DNA from: Codonopsis lanceolata
Lineage: Eukaryota > Streptophyta > Magnoliopsida > Asterales > Campanulaceae
NCBI GenBank assembly: GCA_013146195.2
Contig: CM028377.1
Span: 164,341,824-164,405,823, forward strand
Length of the DNA: 64,000 bases
Direction of reading: 5' to 3'
The notes beneath the pieces are model-generated. The model was given only the letters and a program-made list of their open reading frames with translations, ran no database searches and was not told the origin of the DNA. Position 1 is the stretch's first letter, and every line of letters starts with the position of its first letter. Shown here piece by piece: positions 1-10,857 of the stretch. The position numbers and the translations under genes are program-made.

Positions 1-7
1 GTATGAG

Positions 8-601
8 ATGAATTATCCTACGCATGATCTTGAGCTCGCGGCGATTATATTTGCTTTACACAAGTGGAAGCATTATTTGTATGGTTCGAAGTTTGAGATT
101 TTCACGGATCATAAGAGTTTGAAATATCTCTTCTCTCAGAAAGAGTTAAACATGAGACAGCGGAGATGGATGGAGAAATTGAAGGATCACGATTGCACGA
201 TATTGTATCATCCGGGGAAGGCGAACGTAGTTGCAGATGCTTTGAGTAGAAAGGTACACTTGTCATGTTTGATGATGCGGGAATGGAGAATGTTAGAGGA
301 TGTCCGTGATTGGAATCCTAGCGAGGTAAATCATGGAGTATTATTTGCTAGTGTGCGGGCTATTCCTGTTTTATTGGAGAGAATTAAGGAGACTCAGAAG
401 AAAGATCCAGAGTTGGTGAAAATTATTGATGGTTTGAGTGAGAATAAGGAGAATGAGTTCGCGATGAACCAGGATGGGATTTTGATTTTCAAGGGTAGAG
501 TTTGTATTCCTTCAGTTGAAGATGTAAAACGACTTGTGTTGGATGAAGCTCACAAGGCAAAGTATACTATCCATCCGGGAATGCGAATGTATAGAATTTG
601 A
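8..601 (+). pseudogene. Ty3/gypsy RNase H and start of integrase (Tekay-like chromovirus remnant)
   Basis: A 197-codon open frame that enters inside a retroelement polyprotein. The first 80 residues are the RNase H domain: 'HDLELAAIIFALHKW' with the acidic catalytic Glu, 'TDHKSLKYLF' with a catalytic Asp, and the closing 'KANVVADALSRK'. A linker follows, then 'RLVLDEAHKAKYTIHPG' (residues about 170-187), the start of the His2Cys2 zinc finger of integrase. Reverse transcriptase would lie off the left edge. The frame stops at 599-601 inside the zinc finger, so the copy is dead. Downstream chromodomain and LTR sequence point to the Tekay/Del chromovirus lineage (inference). Confidence 0.85.
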
Positions 602-1745
602 AGAAACTTGATTTTGGTGGAGTGGCATGAGCGACATATAGCGATTATGTGTCGAGGTGTCTCACTGTCGGCAGTGAAGGCGGAACACAGACACAAGGGT
701 TGTTCGGCCGTTGGATATTAGGAATGGAAATGGGAACATGTTACGATGGACTTTGTTTCGGGATTTCCCGCACTGCTAGTAGAGTTTTGATCTTGTTTGG
801 GTTGTTGTTGATCGGCTCACGAAGTCGGCTCATTTTATTCGATTGCTATGACTTATTCCTTGAGTCGGTTAAGCGGCATTATTAGATTGGGGTTCGATTA
901 GTATTGTTCGGCCAGATCCGAGGTTTATCGAGGTTTTGGCAGGCTGCGAAGCTTTGGGACCAAGTTGAACTTTTAGGTAACTTTTTCACCCTCGATCAAG
1001 CCGACGATCAGAGGACGATTCAGCCAGGCATTCGAATACTTGAGGATATGTTGCGGGCTTATGCGATTGATTTTAAAGGGAGTTGGGATACACATCTTCC
1101 TTTGGTGGAGTTCGCACAACAATAGTTACCAATCGAGCATCGGGATGGCAAGTATGAGAGCTCTTTATGGGAGGAGTGTAGATCTCTATTTCTGGTGAGG
1201 TTGGAGAAGCTAAATTATGGGGTTCATAAATTGTTGTGATGCAATTGAGAGTGTGAAGATAATTCGAGATAGATTGCTCACCGCTCAAAATTCGAGGAAA
1301 AGCTACTGCGGATAATAGAAGAGAGATTTGGAGTTCAGGTTGGAGACTTTGTGTTTCTTAAGGTATCGCCTAGAAGGGTACCAAGAGATTTGGGAAGAAA
1401 GAGAAATATCACGAGGTTCGTTGGACCTTTGAGATGGGCTGAGAGTTGGGAGTTTGGCATATAGGTGGCTTCGTCTTTGTCGAGAGATTCATAATGTATT
1501 TCATGTGTCTTGCCGAGGAAATATCTTAAGGATGATTCCCATGTTCTTGAGTATGAGGAGATTTCTTTGGTAGGATTTGTCTTATGTTGAGCGGCCGGTG
1601 AAGATCCTGACACGAGAGCAAGTTTTGAGGAAGCAAAAAATTGATTGGTGAAAGTTCTTTGGAAGAATCACGAGATCGAGGAAGCAACTTGGAGACCGAG
1701 TTGGAGATGCGAGAGAAATATCCTCATTGTTTGATGACTACGGTA
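602..1745 (+). pseudogene. Shattered integrase core and chromodomain of the same chromovirus
   Basis: The integrase continues in fragments in changing frames. A piece at about 904-1125 reads as the end of the integrase core, including 'GSWDTHLPLVEFA'. At about 1490-1600 the connector resembling 'FHVSCLRKYLKDD' can be followed, and from 1648 'VKVLWKNHEIEEATWRPS' is a recognisable chromodomain, the feature that defines chromoviruses. Several stops and frameshifts separate these parts. The minus-strand open frames here (1073-1288, 1335-1613) are shadows of this remnant. Function is lost. Confidence 0.75.
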
Positions 1746-1768
1746 AATTTGGGGCTAAATTCCTAAAG

Positions 1769-1777
1769 TGAGGAGAA
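1769..1777 (+). other. Polypurine tract before 3' LTR
   Basis: The purine run 'tgaggagaa' sits directly before the TG of an LTR, in the same context (about 25 bp after a short 'aatttggggctaaatt' block) that is conserved in Tekay-type elements. In family terms this is the plus-strand primer site for reverse transcription. Confidence 0.6.
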
Positions 1778-2266
1778 TGTAAAACCACGAAATGTTGCTT
1801 GCATGTGTTATGCATGAATTCATATCTTTATAATCATCATGAATATGTTCATTTTAGCTCCGTATATGTTTAGAGTCAATAGCATGATCATTGGCGTTGT
1901 TTGAGATCTGCGTATGCCATTTTTCTTTAGCGAGATCGTTGAATCTCGGGTTTATATTTATGTGGTTATCAACAGGTTTATGGTTAGAGGCATTTATAAT
2001 ATTTAACATTTGTGGTTAGATGCTTATTAGCATTCTCGGTTGGGTTGCTAGTTTGATTTTAGCGTTAGCTTCCTTCTAAGTTTATTACTGGGTTCTTGTT
2101 TAAGGTTTGAGGTTGGATTGCTTGGGTTATGATTTGGAGGACATTAGGTTGATTTATAGACCATTTTTGGCTTGGAAGGACTCGAGATTGCATGCGAGAG
2201 TCGGGATCGAGGCAAGGAAGCGAAAACATGGAAAGCTGGAAAACAAGTGATAGGTCGCATCACTTG
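1778..2266 (+). repeat. 5' part of the 3' LTR of the Tekay-like element
   Basis: The LTR begins 'tgtaaaaccacgaaatg' immediately after the polypurine tract and runs without genes to the assembly gap. Its other end is not visible. Tekay LTRs are usually several kilobases, so only a fraction is present. Confidence 0.6.
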
Positions 2267-2366
2267 NNNNNNNNNNNNNNNNNNNNNNNNNNNNNNNNNN
2301 NNNNNNNNNNNNNNNNNNNNNNNNNNNNNNNNNNNNNNNNNNNNNNNNNNNNNNNNNNNNNNNNNN
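2267..2366. other. Assembly gap (100 N)
   Basis: Exactly 100 undetermined bases, the conventional placeholder for a gap of unknown size. Element type and strand differ on the two sides (Tekay-like, plus; Athila, minus), so adjacency across this point should not be trusted. Confidence 0.95.
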
Positions 2367-2505
2367 CAAAGTAGCATCCTTCTCCAAAAGATTGCATAAA
2401 GGCTTAGCAATTTTGGAGAAGTCTTTGATAAACCGGCGATAATCAGCATGCCCAAGAAAGCTCGGGAATACCTTTCACATTTGTTGAGGAGGAGTTTCAA
2501 TAACT

Positions 2506-3542
2506 TCAATCTTGGCACGATCCACCTCTATACCTTGAAGAAATTTTATGCCCAAGAACAATACCTTCATTCACCATGAAATGGCATTTTTCCCAATTTA
2601 AGACAAGATTCACCTCCTTGCACCTTTCAAGCACCTTGGTGAGATTCCGCAAGCAACTATCAAAATTATCCCCAAATACCGAAAAGTCATCCATGAAAAT
2701 CTCAATCTCCTTTTCCACCATATCCGAAAAAAATAGCCATCATGCATCGTTGGAAAGTTAAGGGAGCACAGACAAACCAAATGGCATCCGCTCGGGAAAG
2801 CAAAAAGTACCATACGGGCAAGTGAAGGTAGTTTTTCTTGGATCTTCGGAGCTATAGAAATTTGGAGATAGCCCGAAAACCCATCAAGAAAACAATAGAA
2901 ATCATGTGCCGCCAATCTATCCAACATTTGATCAAGAAAGGGAAGAGGAAAATGATCTTTCCTTGTTGCTTTGTTGAGCCTTCGAAAATCCATACATACT
3001 CTCCATCCCACCACTTGTCTTGTAGGAATAAGCTCATCATCTTCATTTGGAGTCACGGTTATCCCACCCCTTTTTGGCACACATTGGATGGGACTAACCC
3101 AAGGACTATCGGAAATCGGGTAGATAATGCCGGCATCAAGCCACTTGATAATCTCTTTCTTAACCACCTCTTTGAGTTGAGGGTAAAGACGTCTTTGAGC
3201 TTCAATTGAAGGTTTGGCCTCATTCTCAAGTGAATCTTGTGCATGCAAATAGAAGGGCTTATCCCTTGATATCTCCAAGAGACCATCCGATAGCTCCCAT
3301 ATTGTCTTTCAAACCCTCACCAATTTTTCTTCTTGGAGATGAGAGAGATTAGAAGAAATAATCACCGGAAGTGTCTCATTCTTGCCCAAGAATACATACT
3401 TCATGTGTGGTGGGAGAGGCTTCAATTCAAGAAGAGGAGGCTCGATAATTGAAGGCTTCAATTGATTGCATGTCTCCTTTGATAGATCAAGAGATTCCTT
3501 TGGAGCTTTCACATATCTACCTTGCAAGGAAAAACTTGTCAC
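2506..3542 (-). pseudogene. Athila reverse transcriptase region (broken)
   Basis: Several minus-strand frames together cover the protease-RT linker and the first part of RT. The 3542-3309 frame contains 'PLLELKPLPPHMKYVFLG', the usual linker before RT. The 3278-2610 frame starts in RT with 'KEIIKWLDAGIIYPISDS', then 'WRVCMDFRRLNKATRKDHF' and 'FCFLDGFSGY'-like sequence carrying the first catalytic Asp. The frame then shifts. A further piece at 2721-2506 has 'EIFMDDFSVFGD', the catalytic F/Y-x-D-D motif (here FMDD). After that the sequence decays towards the gap. RNase H and integrase are absent. Confidence 0.8.
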
Positions 3543-3693
3543 AAGATATAAAAATTCACATTTTCATCACAAGTTAATTCCATTGTTGTGTGCAAGTGTA
3601 GAATCATGCAAAGAATTGGAATAACAATGAAGATTTTTATCAAAGGATATTTGGGATGAATGTCTTGGAAGACTTCATCCACACATTTGTCAA

Positions 3694-4236
3694 TCACATC
3701 AACCTCTTGAACATTCTTCCACTTCCCTGATATTTCATGGCCTTAAAGACATTGAAGGTGACTTCTTGATCATGCACCCTCATAGTGAGTTCTCCTTTTG
3801 CCACATCAATCAAGGTTCTCCCGGTTGCCAAGAAAGGTCTTCCAAGAATAATTGGCACCTCACAATCCTCTTCCATGTCAAGCACTAAGAAATCCGCCGG
3901 AAGGATAAGCTTATCAACTTTCACAAGAAAATTCTCAATAACACCCTTGGGATAAGCTAGAGACCTATCCGCCAATTGAAAAGTAACGGAAGTAGGCATA
4001 GCTTCACCCAATCCAAGCTTCCTATAAACCGACGATGGCATGAGATTAATGCTTGCCCCCAAATCACACAATGCCTTGCCCGTAAAGTTCTCCCCAATAG
4101 TGCATGGAATTACAAAGCTACCCGGATCTTTCAATTTTGGAGGAGGCTTTTGTTGTAGCACGGCACTACACTCCTCCGTCAAAGATATAGTCTCATAATC
4201 CTCAAGTCTTCTTTTCTTGGAGAGGATATCTTTCAC
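3694..4236 (-). pseudogene. Athila aspartic protease region
   Basis: A 180-codon frame with the Athila-type retropepsin: 'CDLGASINLMPSSVYRKLG' carries the active-site Asp in the D-L-G-A-S form typical of this lineage, and 'VPIILGRPFLATGRTLIDV' is the C-terminal ILGRP motif. It follows gag after a few bases and a stop. The enzyme would mature the gag-pol polyprotein. The domain itself is intact, but it is cut off from RT by a stop near 3694 and by frameshifts. Confidence 0.8.
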
Positions 4237-4239
4237 AAA

Positions 4240-4686
4240 TCAGGCATGAGAAGTCATTGGCTCCAAAGCATCGGCAAAAGGAATGTTGATGTGAAGCTTC
4301 TTGAAGATTTCAAGAAACTTAAGAAATTGGTTGTCATCCTTTGCCTTTTGGAGCCTTTGCGGAAATGGAGGTGGAGGATACACTCTCTCCTTGACCGGAG
4401 GTGGGGGAATTGGCTCAATCTTCTTCTTGGATTTTTCTTGCACTTCTTCACAATTTTTCTCACCCACCTTCTCAACTTGCAACTCTCTCCCACTTCTAAG
4501 AGTAACCGCTTTACATTGCTCTTTCCCCTTCGGGTTGGTTTCGGTATCACTTGGAAGGTTTCCTTGAGTTCTAGAATTCATGGAAGATGCCATTTGACCC
4601 ATTTGAATTTCAAGGTTTCTCATGGAAGATTGGGTGCTAGTTATTATGGCTTGTTGATCTTGGATGATTTTTAGAAGGTCCTCCAT
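4240..4686 (-). pseudogene. Athila gag C-terminal part
   Basis: A 148-codon frame with a coiled-coil-like start ('LLKIIQDQQAIITSTQSS'), then 'GNLPSDTETNPKGKEQCKA' and 'VTLRSGRELQ', a stretch characteristic of the gag-protease junction of Athila elements, then a proline-rich segment and 'FLKFLEIFKKLHINIPFADAL'-like sequence. It is the continuation of the gag frame at 4723-5952, separated by an in-frame stop about a dozen codons upstream. The plus-strand frames here are shadows. Confidence 0.75.
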
Positions 4687-4722
4687 GGGTATTTCTTTCT
4701 TTGGTAGAGGTTGAGGTGGATT

Positions 4723-5952
4723 TTAATTTTGGTAAGGTGGTTGGGTTTGGTATTGTGGTTGGTGTTGGTGAGGTTGGTTAGAGAATCCGGGAGGGTTATT
4801 GGAATTTCGATTTTGGGTTGAGGAGGAGGGTTGGTTTTGGTTGTTGCTCCAAGAGAAGTTGGGGTGGTTTCGCCAACCCGGATTGTATGTGTTTGAATAT
4901 GGGTTGTTTTGATTTCGGTTGAAGTTGGACACAAATTGGATTGATTCCATTTTCAAATGGCAAACATCCGATGTGTTAGGGCCTCCACAAAGCTCACATG
5001 CCACTTTTTGTGGAAGAAGAGTAGCTTGCAAGATCTTGGTAAGCTCCGCTACTTGAGCGGTCAAGCTAGCAACTTCGGTTGAGGATTCACGAACCATGGC
5101 TACACCTCTTTGAGCTCCTCTTTCATTCCCCCAAAAATGATTGTTTGAGGCCATCTTCTCCAACAAAGCATACCCATCATCAACATTCTTTGTCATAAAT
5201 GCTCCACCCGCGGCCGCATCAATAGAAGTTCTTGTTGATGGAAGCAAACCATTATAAAATGTTTGCACTATCAACCACCGGGGCAATCCATGATGCGAGC
5301 ACTTCCTCAACATATCCTTGTATCTCTCCCAAGCTTCATACAACGTCTCACCATCAAGTTGAAGAAAAGAAGTGATGGCATTCCTCAATTGGATCGTCTT
5401 CGCGGGAGGATAGTATTTCTCCAAGAAAGCTTGCCTAAGCTCACCCCAATTTGTGATAGATCCCGGAGTCAACGAGTTCAACCACACTTTCGCTTTATCC
5501 CTAAGAGAGAAAGGAAACAAGCGAAGGCGTATGGCTTCATTCGACACTCCATTCACCTTGAACGTGTCACAAATCTCCATGAAGTTCATGATATGATCAT
5601 GAGCATCCTCGGTCACCAATCCCCCAAATTGGACATTCCCTTGGATTAGAGAGATGAGAGATGGCTTGATCTCAAAATTGTTGGCGGCCACGGGAGGTCT
5701 CACAATTCCCGGTAGATAATCGTTCATGAAGGGAATAGTGAAGTCATGGAGTGGTCTCTCTTGCTCAATAGGATTCTCCCTATTTCTCCTTTCATTTGCC
5801 CCTTGAACTTCTTCTCGGGGATTATTTCCAGCACCCGCTTCCGCCATAGTTCTTTGCAATCTACGGCGAAGTCTGATAGTTCTTTCAATTTTCGGATCAA
5901 TCGGCAACAATGAAACCTTTGCCGATCGGGTGTGTCGCATACACCTACACAC
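4723..5952 (-). pseudogene. Athila gag (capsid and degenerate zinc knuckle)
   Basis: A 409-codon frame. The probable native start is the internal Met before 'AEAGAGNNPREEVQG' (about residue 36). Capsid-like retrotransposon gag sequence follows: 'FGGLVTEDAHDHIMNFMEI', 'RLRLFPFSLRDKAKVWLNSL' and 'FLEKYYPPAKTIQLRNAI' (residues about 110-200). The zinc knuckle region reads 'CELCGGPNTSDVCH', where the usual central His is missing, so it may no longer bind zinc. The C-terminus is rich in Asn, Gln and Pro. Gag would form the intracellular particle. The frame ends at a stop before the rest of gag. Confidence 0.8.
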
Positions 5953-6088
5953 AAGCTCAAAGAACTACACCCCAAAAGATCAAGTGCAATAGCCCAAGCA
6001 ACAATAATAATTAAAAACAAGAAAATAAAAATGTCCAAATTACAATCTCAATTGCAACTATTATGATATCTTAAAAGAACACCGTGCT

Positions 6089-6106
6089 TCCCTGGCAACG
6101 GCGCCA
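6089..6106 (-). other. Primer binding site, tRNA-Asp type
   Basis: On the minus strand this reads TGGCGCCGTTGCCAGGGA, one mismatch from the perfect complement of a tRNA-Asp 3' end (TGGCGCCGTTGCCGGGGA, which occurs perfectly at 54308 in this window). It lies six bases inside the LTR end, as in Athila and Tat elements. Confidence 0.85.
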
Positions 6107-6112
6107 AAAACT

Positions 6113-7745
6113 TGTTGGATGCAAAAACGCAACACAGGCAAGATTACCCGGTCAAACAAGTAATACAGTGATAAAGTAGAGTGTCGATCCCACGAGGAAG
6201 CAATTTGGTTGTTTTTAATGAGTACCAAAGCACGTTGCAATTTTAACTATATTTAGACTATCGATTTTTAGTGAATTAACTAATTAATTAAGCTAAAACA
6301 AGAAATTAAATAAAGCAATATTAAATTGAGGTTGACTTCAATGAGAGGGGATCTAGGGTTTTGCTTTTCAATTGGCTCTTCCATTGTGATTTAATAAGGG
6401 GTTGCTATTAAAACTATTCTATTTTTGGAAGTCGGGGATTCAAAAATCACCGTTAAGGACTTTCGCTTCGTATAACGGTGCTAATTAACGGTATAAATTC
6501 ACGGGCTTTCGCTACGTATGAATTTATCCAATTAATCGCTTCCAAACACAAAACCCCAATTGACTATTTTAAAGAGGATTAATAACTTAGATTAACCCAA
6601 CCCAAAACAACTATGTTGTATTTTCCAAAATTATCAAGTCACTTTCATGCACTAAACAATTTTTAAAATCATGTAATGGGTGATCAAATCATTACAAGCA
6701 TTAAGAGCACAACATAATACCCAAAAATTAATGAATAGCAATTAATAACAAAACCCCAAATTTAAATCACAACATTCAAGCCAACATATATCAAAACCAT
6801 AGGGAATTTATTTAGTTCATAATGCTAAGGAAATAAATCAAATCTTTAATGAAAAATATTAACATTAAATAAAAATAGAAATTAAAGTGCACAATACTTT
6901 ACAATAAAGGAGATGATTGAAGTCCTAGTCTTGGTTTGAGCAACAATGGAGAAACAATGGAAAGAAGATGAAAAATGGAGATAGAAAATTTAAATGTGGT
7001 CGCTTCCTCCATTTTTTGCTTCGATTCTTCCCAGGTTCTTTGTTGCAGACCATCTTGTCCGAAATTGGAGCTCACAGATTCTACAAAGCTTGCTAGGGCA
7101 TAAGGGGGCATTTTTGGAAGTTTAGTTAAATTTTGGGGGCAAAGGGGTAAGGAAAGGGACTTGGGTCGCCTACAGGTCGAGTCGGAAAGGAGGACACGGG
7201 TCGCCCGGGGAAGGAAATGGGGTGGAGATGAGAGATAAAGTGGGGTGGAAGGGAGGGCTGATAAATTTGGATGGGGCATGGAGCACGCGGGTGACCGGAT
7301 CGGTGAGACACGCGGGTCACCACTAAAGGAGGCGGGTGACGTGGCTGAAGGAGAAGGCGATAGCGCATTAATGAAGGGCTACTTTCAGGGAATTGCTCCG
7401 GTGCCCCTGCATTCCTGACTTGAGCCCTCGCCTTCGAATGAGGCTTGAAGACCCTCCCCTAGACTTTGCAATTTAGTCCACCGTTAACTCGGTTAGCCGC
7501 CTTACGGCTTTGAAATCATAACTTGAACTTAACGACAAGTGTCCAAACTTAACATTGAAGCCCGAAATGTCCTCGATTTGCATATATTGAGCCATAAAAC
7601 CTCGAATATCTTTGAGATACCTACATGAAACACAAAATACATAAAAATAATATCTCAAATGCAATTAATTATCAACCAAAGCTCAAAATAACCAATAAAA
7701 TTCTAGAAAATTAATGAAAATAATGGGAAAATTACAAGCTTATCA
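6113..7745 (-). repeat. 5' LTR of the Athila element
   Basis: On the minus strand it begins TGATAAGCTTG at 7745 and ends CCAACA at 6113, 1633 bp, next to the PBS. No host gene is present. The 126- and 80-codon minus-strand frames near 6899-7368 lie in its GC-richer part and match nothing I know. The block near 6170-6210, 'gtcgatcccacgagg', is a conserved U5-type motif of Athila/Tat LTRs. Confidence 0.8.
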
Positions 7746-7855
7746 GTAAATTAGACTGCTTCAAAAGGAATCAGGGTGCGGGCAATAATGCCAATAATGA
7801 CTGACAAGGAAGACCCCCAAGAGGAAGAGGCAGCCAGGCCCCTCAGATACAAGGG

Positions 7856-8440
7856 GTGGTCAACGTGATTCAGGAAGAGCTCCTGTCCAACACTCAGATC
7901 GGGAAACATATCTACTCCTTGTCTAAAGCCATTAACTCTCCGGTAGTGCAGCGGGCAAGAGAGCCTAGCATCTATTTCATCCACAGTGAGCTAGCGAGCA
8001 CCCCTCTGGCATCCGAGCAGCCGCTAGTCATCTCTTGCCTTGTAAACAATTGGCATGTTCACAGGGTACTGTTGGATACTGGGGCATACAGAGATATCAT
8101 GTATTACTCATGTTTCAAAGGGTTGGAATTATCAGACACCCGGCTCAAGCCGTACCTGGGAAAGCTTGAAGGTTTCACTAATCATCAAGTCAGTGTTAAA
8201 GGCACCATCGAACTAGAAGTCTTCATGGGAGACGGAGCACATACTCGGACAGAGATGATCACTTTCCTGGTGATCGATCTCAAATCTGCTTACAATTGCA
8301 TCCTTGGCGCCCCGGCTATGGCCAAATTCCAGATGGTCACCTTCATCCCTCACCAAAAGGCAAAGTTCTATACCGAGGATGGAGTGGGTATCCCCAACAG
8401 CAAGCCACGGGCAATGTGGGAGTATGTCCGAGATTCCTAG
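7856..8440 (+). pseudogene. Tat element aspartic protease
   Basis: A 194-codon frame without an ATG start (it opens with GTG), being a slice of the polyprotein. The retropepsin signature is 'HRVLLDTGAYRDIMYYSCF' with active-site DTG, and the C-terminal half has 'LKSAYNCILGAPAMAKF', the Tat form of the ILGRP motif. This spacing matches Tat proteases. The end at 8440 is a stop in the protease-RT linker. The linker continues in other frames (8462-8983), including 'KIGKAMPPETRDKLIELL', a normal pre-RT segment. Confidence 0.8.
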
Positions 8441-8710
8441 AGAAAGAAACAGAGGCTGATCGTGGACATTCCCGAGCAAACAGCCGCAATCCCTAAGAAG
8501 GATGCCACTACCAACATTACACCGGACCCAGTCCCCATCAACAATATTGAGCTCAGGGAATCCTCTAGAACAGCAGTACCTATGGAGCTCGATTGTGCCG
8601 AGCACGCTCCAACAATTTCTGTGCGCAGGGCCCGACGTCCCATGACACAAGAGATTGAGATGGACACTTTTCAAGTCAGAGATTAGCCTGAATTCCAGCC
8701 ACAGGACGAG

Positions 8711-9678
8711 TTGGAAGAGATCATCATCAACCCTGCTTACCCCGAGCAGAAAATCAAGATAGGGAAGGCCATGCCTCCCGAAACTCGGGACAAATTGATC
8801 GAGCTACTCAGAAACAAACTTGATGTGTTATCATGTACAGTTGAGGACATGCAGGGAATCAATGAAAACGTTGCTCGCCATGACCTAAATGTCATCCAAC
8901 TTTTCGACCTATTTAACAACGACCAAGGCAATACTCCCCGAAGAAGAGTGCAGCGATCAAAACAGAGCTTGAAAAGCTTTTGAAGGCTGACATCATCGAG
9001 GAAATCCAGTATCCGACCTGGCTGGCTAATGTGGTGATGGTCAAAAAGGCCAATGACAAATGGCGCATGTGCGTTGACTTCACGGGCCTCAATAAAGCTT
9101 GCCCAAAAAACTATTACATGCTGCAGCGTATCAACGTGCTCGTGGACGCCATAGCCGGTTTTGAGATGCTCAGTTTCTTGGATGCGTACTCAAGGTACCA
9201 CCAAGTAAAGATGAACGAGAAAGACAAAGCAAAGATAGCTTTCCGGGCAGCCGAGGGTCTTTACTGCTACAAAATGATGCCCTTCGGGCTGAAGAATGCA
9301 GTGGCCACCTATCAACGCATGATCAACAAGGTCTTTGGCTCTCACATCGGGAGGAACATGGAAGCCTACATTGATGATATGGTCATCAAGATGAAACGCC
9401 GCGACCAGACTCTTGACCTGAAGGAAACATTTGCCAATCTATGCAAACACAATATGAAGTTGAATCCAAGCAAATATGAGTTCAGAGTCCGAGCTGGGGA
9501 AGTTCCTCGGGTTCATAGTCAATCAGCGCGAGATAGAAGCCAATCCAAAAAAGATTCAGGCTTTGATGGAGATGGAGCAGCCTTACTGCATCAAGCACAT
9601 CCAGCGACTAAATGGCAGGATAATCGCCCTTGGTCGCTTCATCTCCTGGTCAGCGGAGAAGTGTCTTCCATTCTTTAA
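8711..9678 (+). pseudogene. Tat element reverse transcriptase
   Basis: RT spans two overlapping frames. 'ADIIEEIQYPTWLANVVMVK' is the start of the fingers, 'WRMCVDFTGLNKACPK' and 'SFLDAYSRYHQVKM' contain the first catalytic Asp, 'MMPFGLKNAVATYQRMINKV' is conserved, and 'YIDDMVIKMKRRDQ' holds the catalytic Y-I-D-D. The Tat-typical 'YIDDMVIK' supports lineage. Near 9480 the frame shifts into the 9476-10084 frame. Catalytic residues are present, so inactivation is by frameshift rather than by loss of motifs. Confidence 0.85.
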
Positions 9679-10160
9679 TTTTTTACGCGGCAACAAGGGG
9701 TTCGAATGGAACGAAGAATGTGCCAGAGGCCTCGAGCAGCTCAGGGAATATCTTGGCAGACCGCCCCTCCTTAGCAGTCCCGTGCCCAGGGAGCCCCTGT
9801 ATGTGTACTTAGCGGCCACAGACCAGGCTATGGCCTTTGTTTTAGTTAGGGAGGAAATAGGAACTCAAAAAGTTGTCTACTGTGAAACCAAGGCCCTCAG
9901 TCCTATTGAGGGTCGTTATTTTAATGTAGAAAAGTTAGCTTACTCTCTTGTCATAGCTGCCCAAAAATTAAGGGCTTGCTTTTCTGCACATGTAATCATA
10001 GTATACACAGACGTGCCACTGCGCAAAGTCCTCCACAAGACCGATTCATCGGGTAGGCTACTCAATTGGTCGATCGAGCTTTAAGAATTTTACATCGATT
10101 ACCATCCCAGGCGAACAATCAAAGCTCAAGCCTTGGTCGATTTCTTGGTAGAGACAAGTT
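9476..10160 (+). pseudogene. Tat element RT connection and RNase H
   Basis: This frame picks up after the RT frameshift: 'KFLGFIVNQREIEANPKKI' (RT thumb), 'GFEWNEECARGLEQLREYL', then RNase H from about 9795 with 'YVYLAATDQAMAFVLVRE', 'YFNVEKLAYSLVIAAQKL' (catalytic Glu) and 'IIVYTDVPLRKVLHK' (catalytic Asp). A stop at 10082 precedes 'YIDYHPRRTIKAQALVDFL', which completes the domain. Confidence 0.8.
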
Positions 10161-10229
10161 TCACTCAGCAGGAAGAATCTGAAGCCCAACCAATAGAGCT
10201 CAAGCATGAGCAGCCCCTGCAGCCTCGAC

Positions 10230-10700
10230 CAGCCTACTGTAGGGACCTTTATGTGGATGGAGCAGCGAGCAAGGTTGGGAGGACCAGATCACAGAATTTG
10301 AATTGGCTCTCAGATTCAAATTCCTTGCCTTAAACAACGTGGCCGAATATGAAGCAATGATTGGTGGCCTCGAACTCACAACCAATATAGGCGTTGAAGC
10401 AGCCACAGTGTACTCAGATTCATAACTAGTAGTGAACCAAGTCTAGGGGGAGTATATGGTGCATCACCCTTCCCTGGTCAAATATTGCGAGCTTGTCAAG
10501 GAAATCTTGAAGAGTTTCAAATTATGGGAGATCATCAGAATTGATCGAACCGATAACATGCGAGCAGACTACTTGTCCAAGATCGTTGAAGCAAGTGCAG
10601 CACTGCTGAATCCGTCAGTAATGATCGAGCACTTGGAAACTCCAGCCATCGACAGAACAGTGGCAATGGACATCGAGCCAGCGGCTAGAAGCTAGATCGA
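10230..10700 (+). pseudogene. Tat element second (archaeal-type) RNase H
   Basis: After the ordinary RNase H a second one begins with 'YCRDLYVDGAASKVG'. It continues after a frameshift with 'NNVAEYEAMIGGLELTTNIG', a stop, 'LVVNQV' and 'RIDRTDNMRADYLSKI'. This duplicated RNase H is specific to the Tat lineage. At least one frameshift near 10290 and two in-frame stops show that it is dead. Confidence 0.75.
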
Positions 10701-10857
10701 CGATTACAAGGACTACATCGAGCAAGGAGTCCTCCCAGCGGATAAAGTCAAAGCCACCACGGTTAGGAGCCAAGCGTGCAGATACTCGATAGTCGGGGGA
10801 ATCCTATACAAGTGATCTAAGGTCAAACCTATACTTTGATATGTTCCCCCGGAATTA

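Larger units (their letters stand above)
2367..7745 (-). mobile_element. Athila-type Ty3/gypsy element, 5' LTR to RT
   Basis: Read on the minus strand this is, in order: a 1633-bp LTR (7745 to 6113), a PBS complementary to tRNA-Asp (6106 to 6089), gag (from 5952), protease (from 4236), and reverse transcriptase that runs into the gap at 2366. RNase H, integrase and the 3' LTR are missing or beyond the gap. The copy is broken by stops and frameshifts between domains. It abuts Tat-element sequence at 7746, so it probably inserted into that element. The expected target duplication on the other side is not in the window. Confidence 0.85.

Noticed and set aside
1073..1613. Minus-strand frames of 71-92 codons
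   Set aside because: Shadows of the decayed chromovirus integrase and chromodomain on the plus strand.
7126..7368. Pro/His/Ser-rich minus-strand frames of 80-126 codons in the Athila LTR
   Set aside because: They lie entirely inside an LTR, overlap in different frames, and have low-complexity composition from GC-rich sequence.
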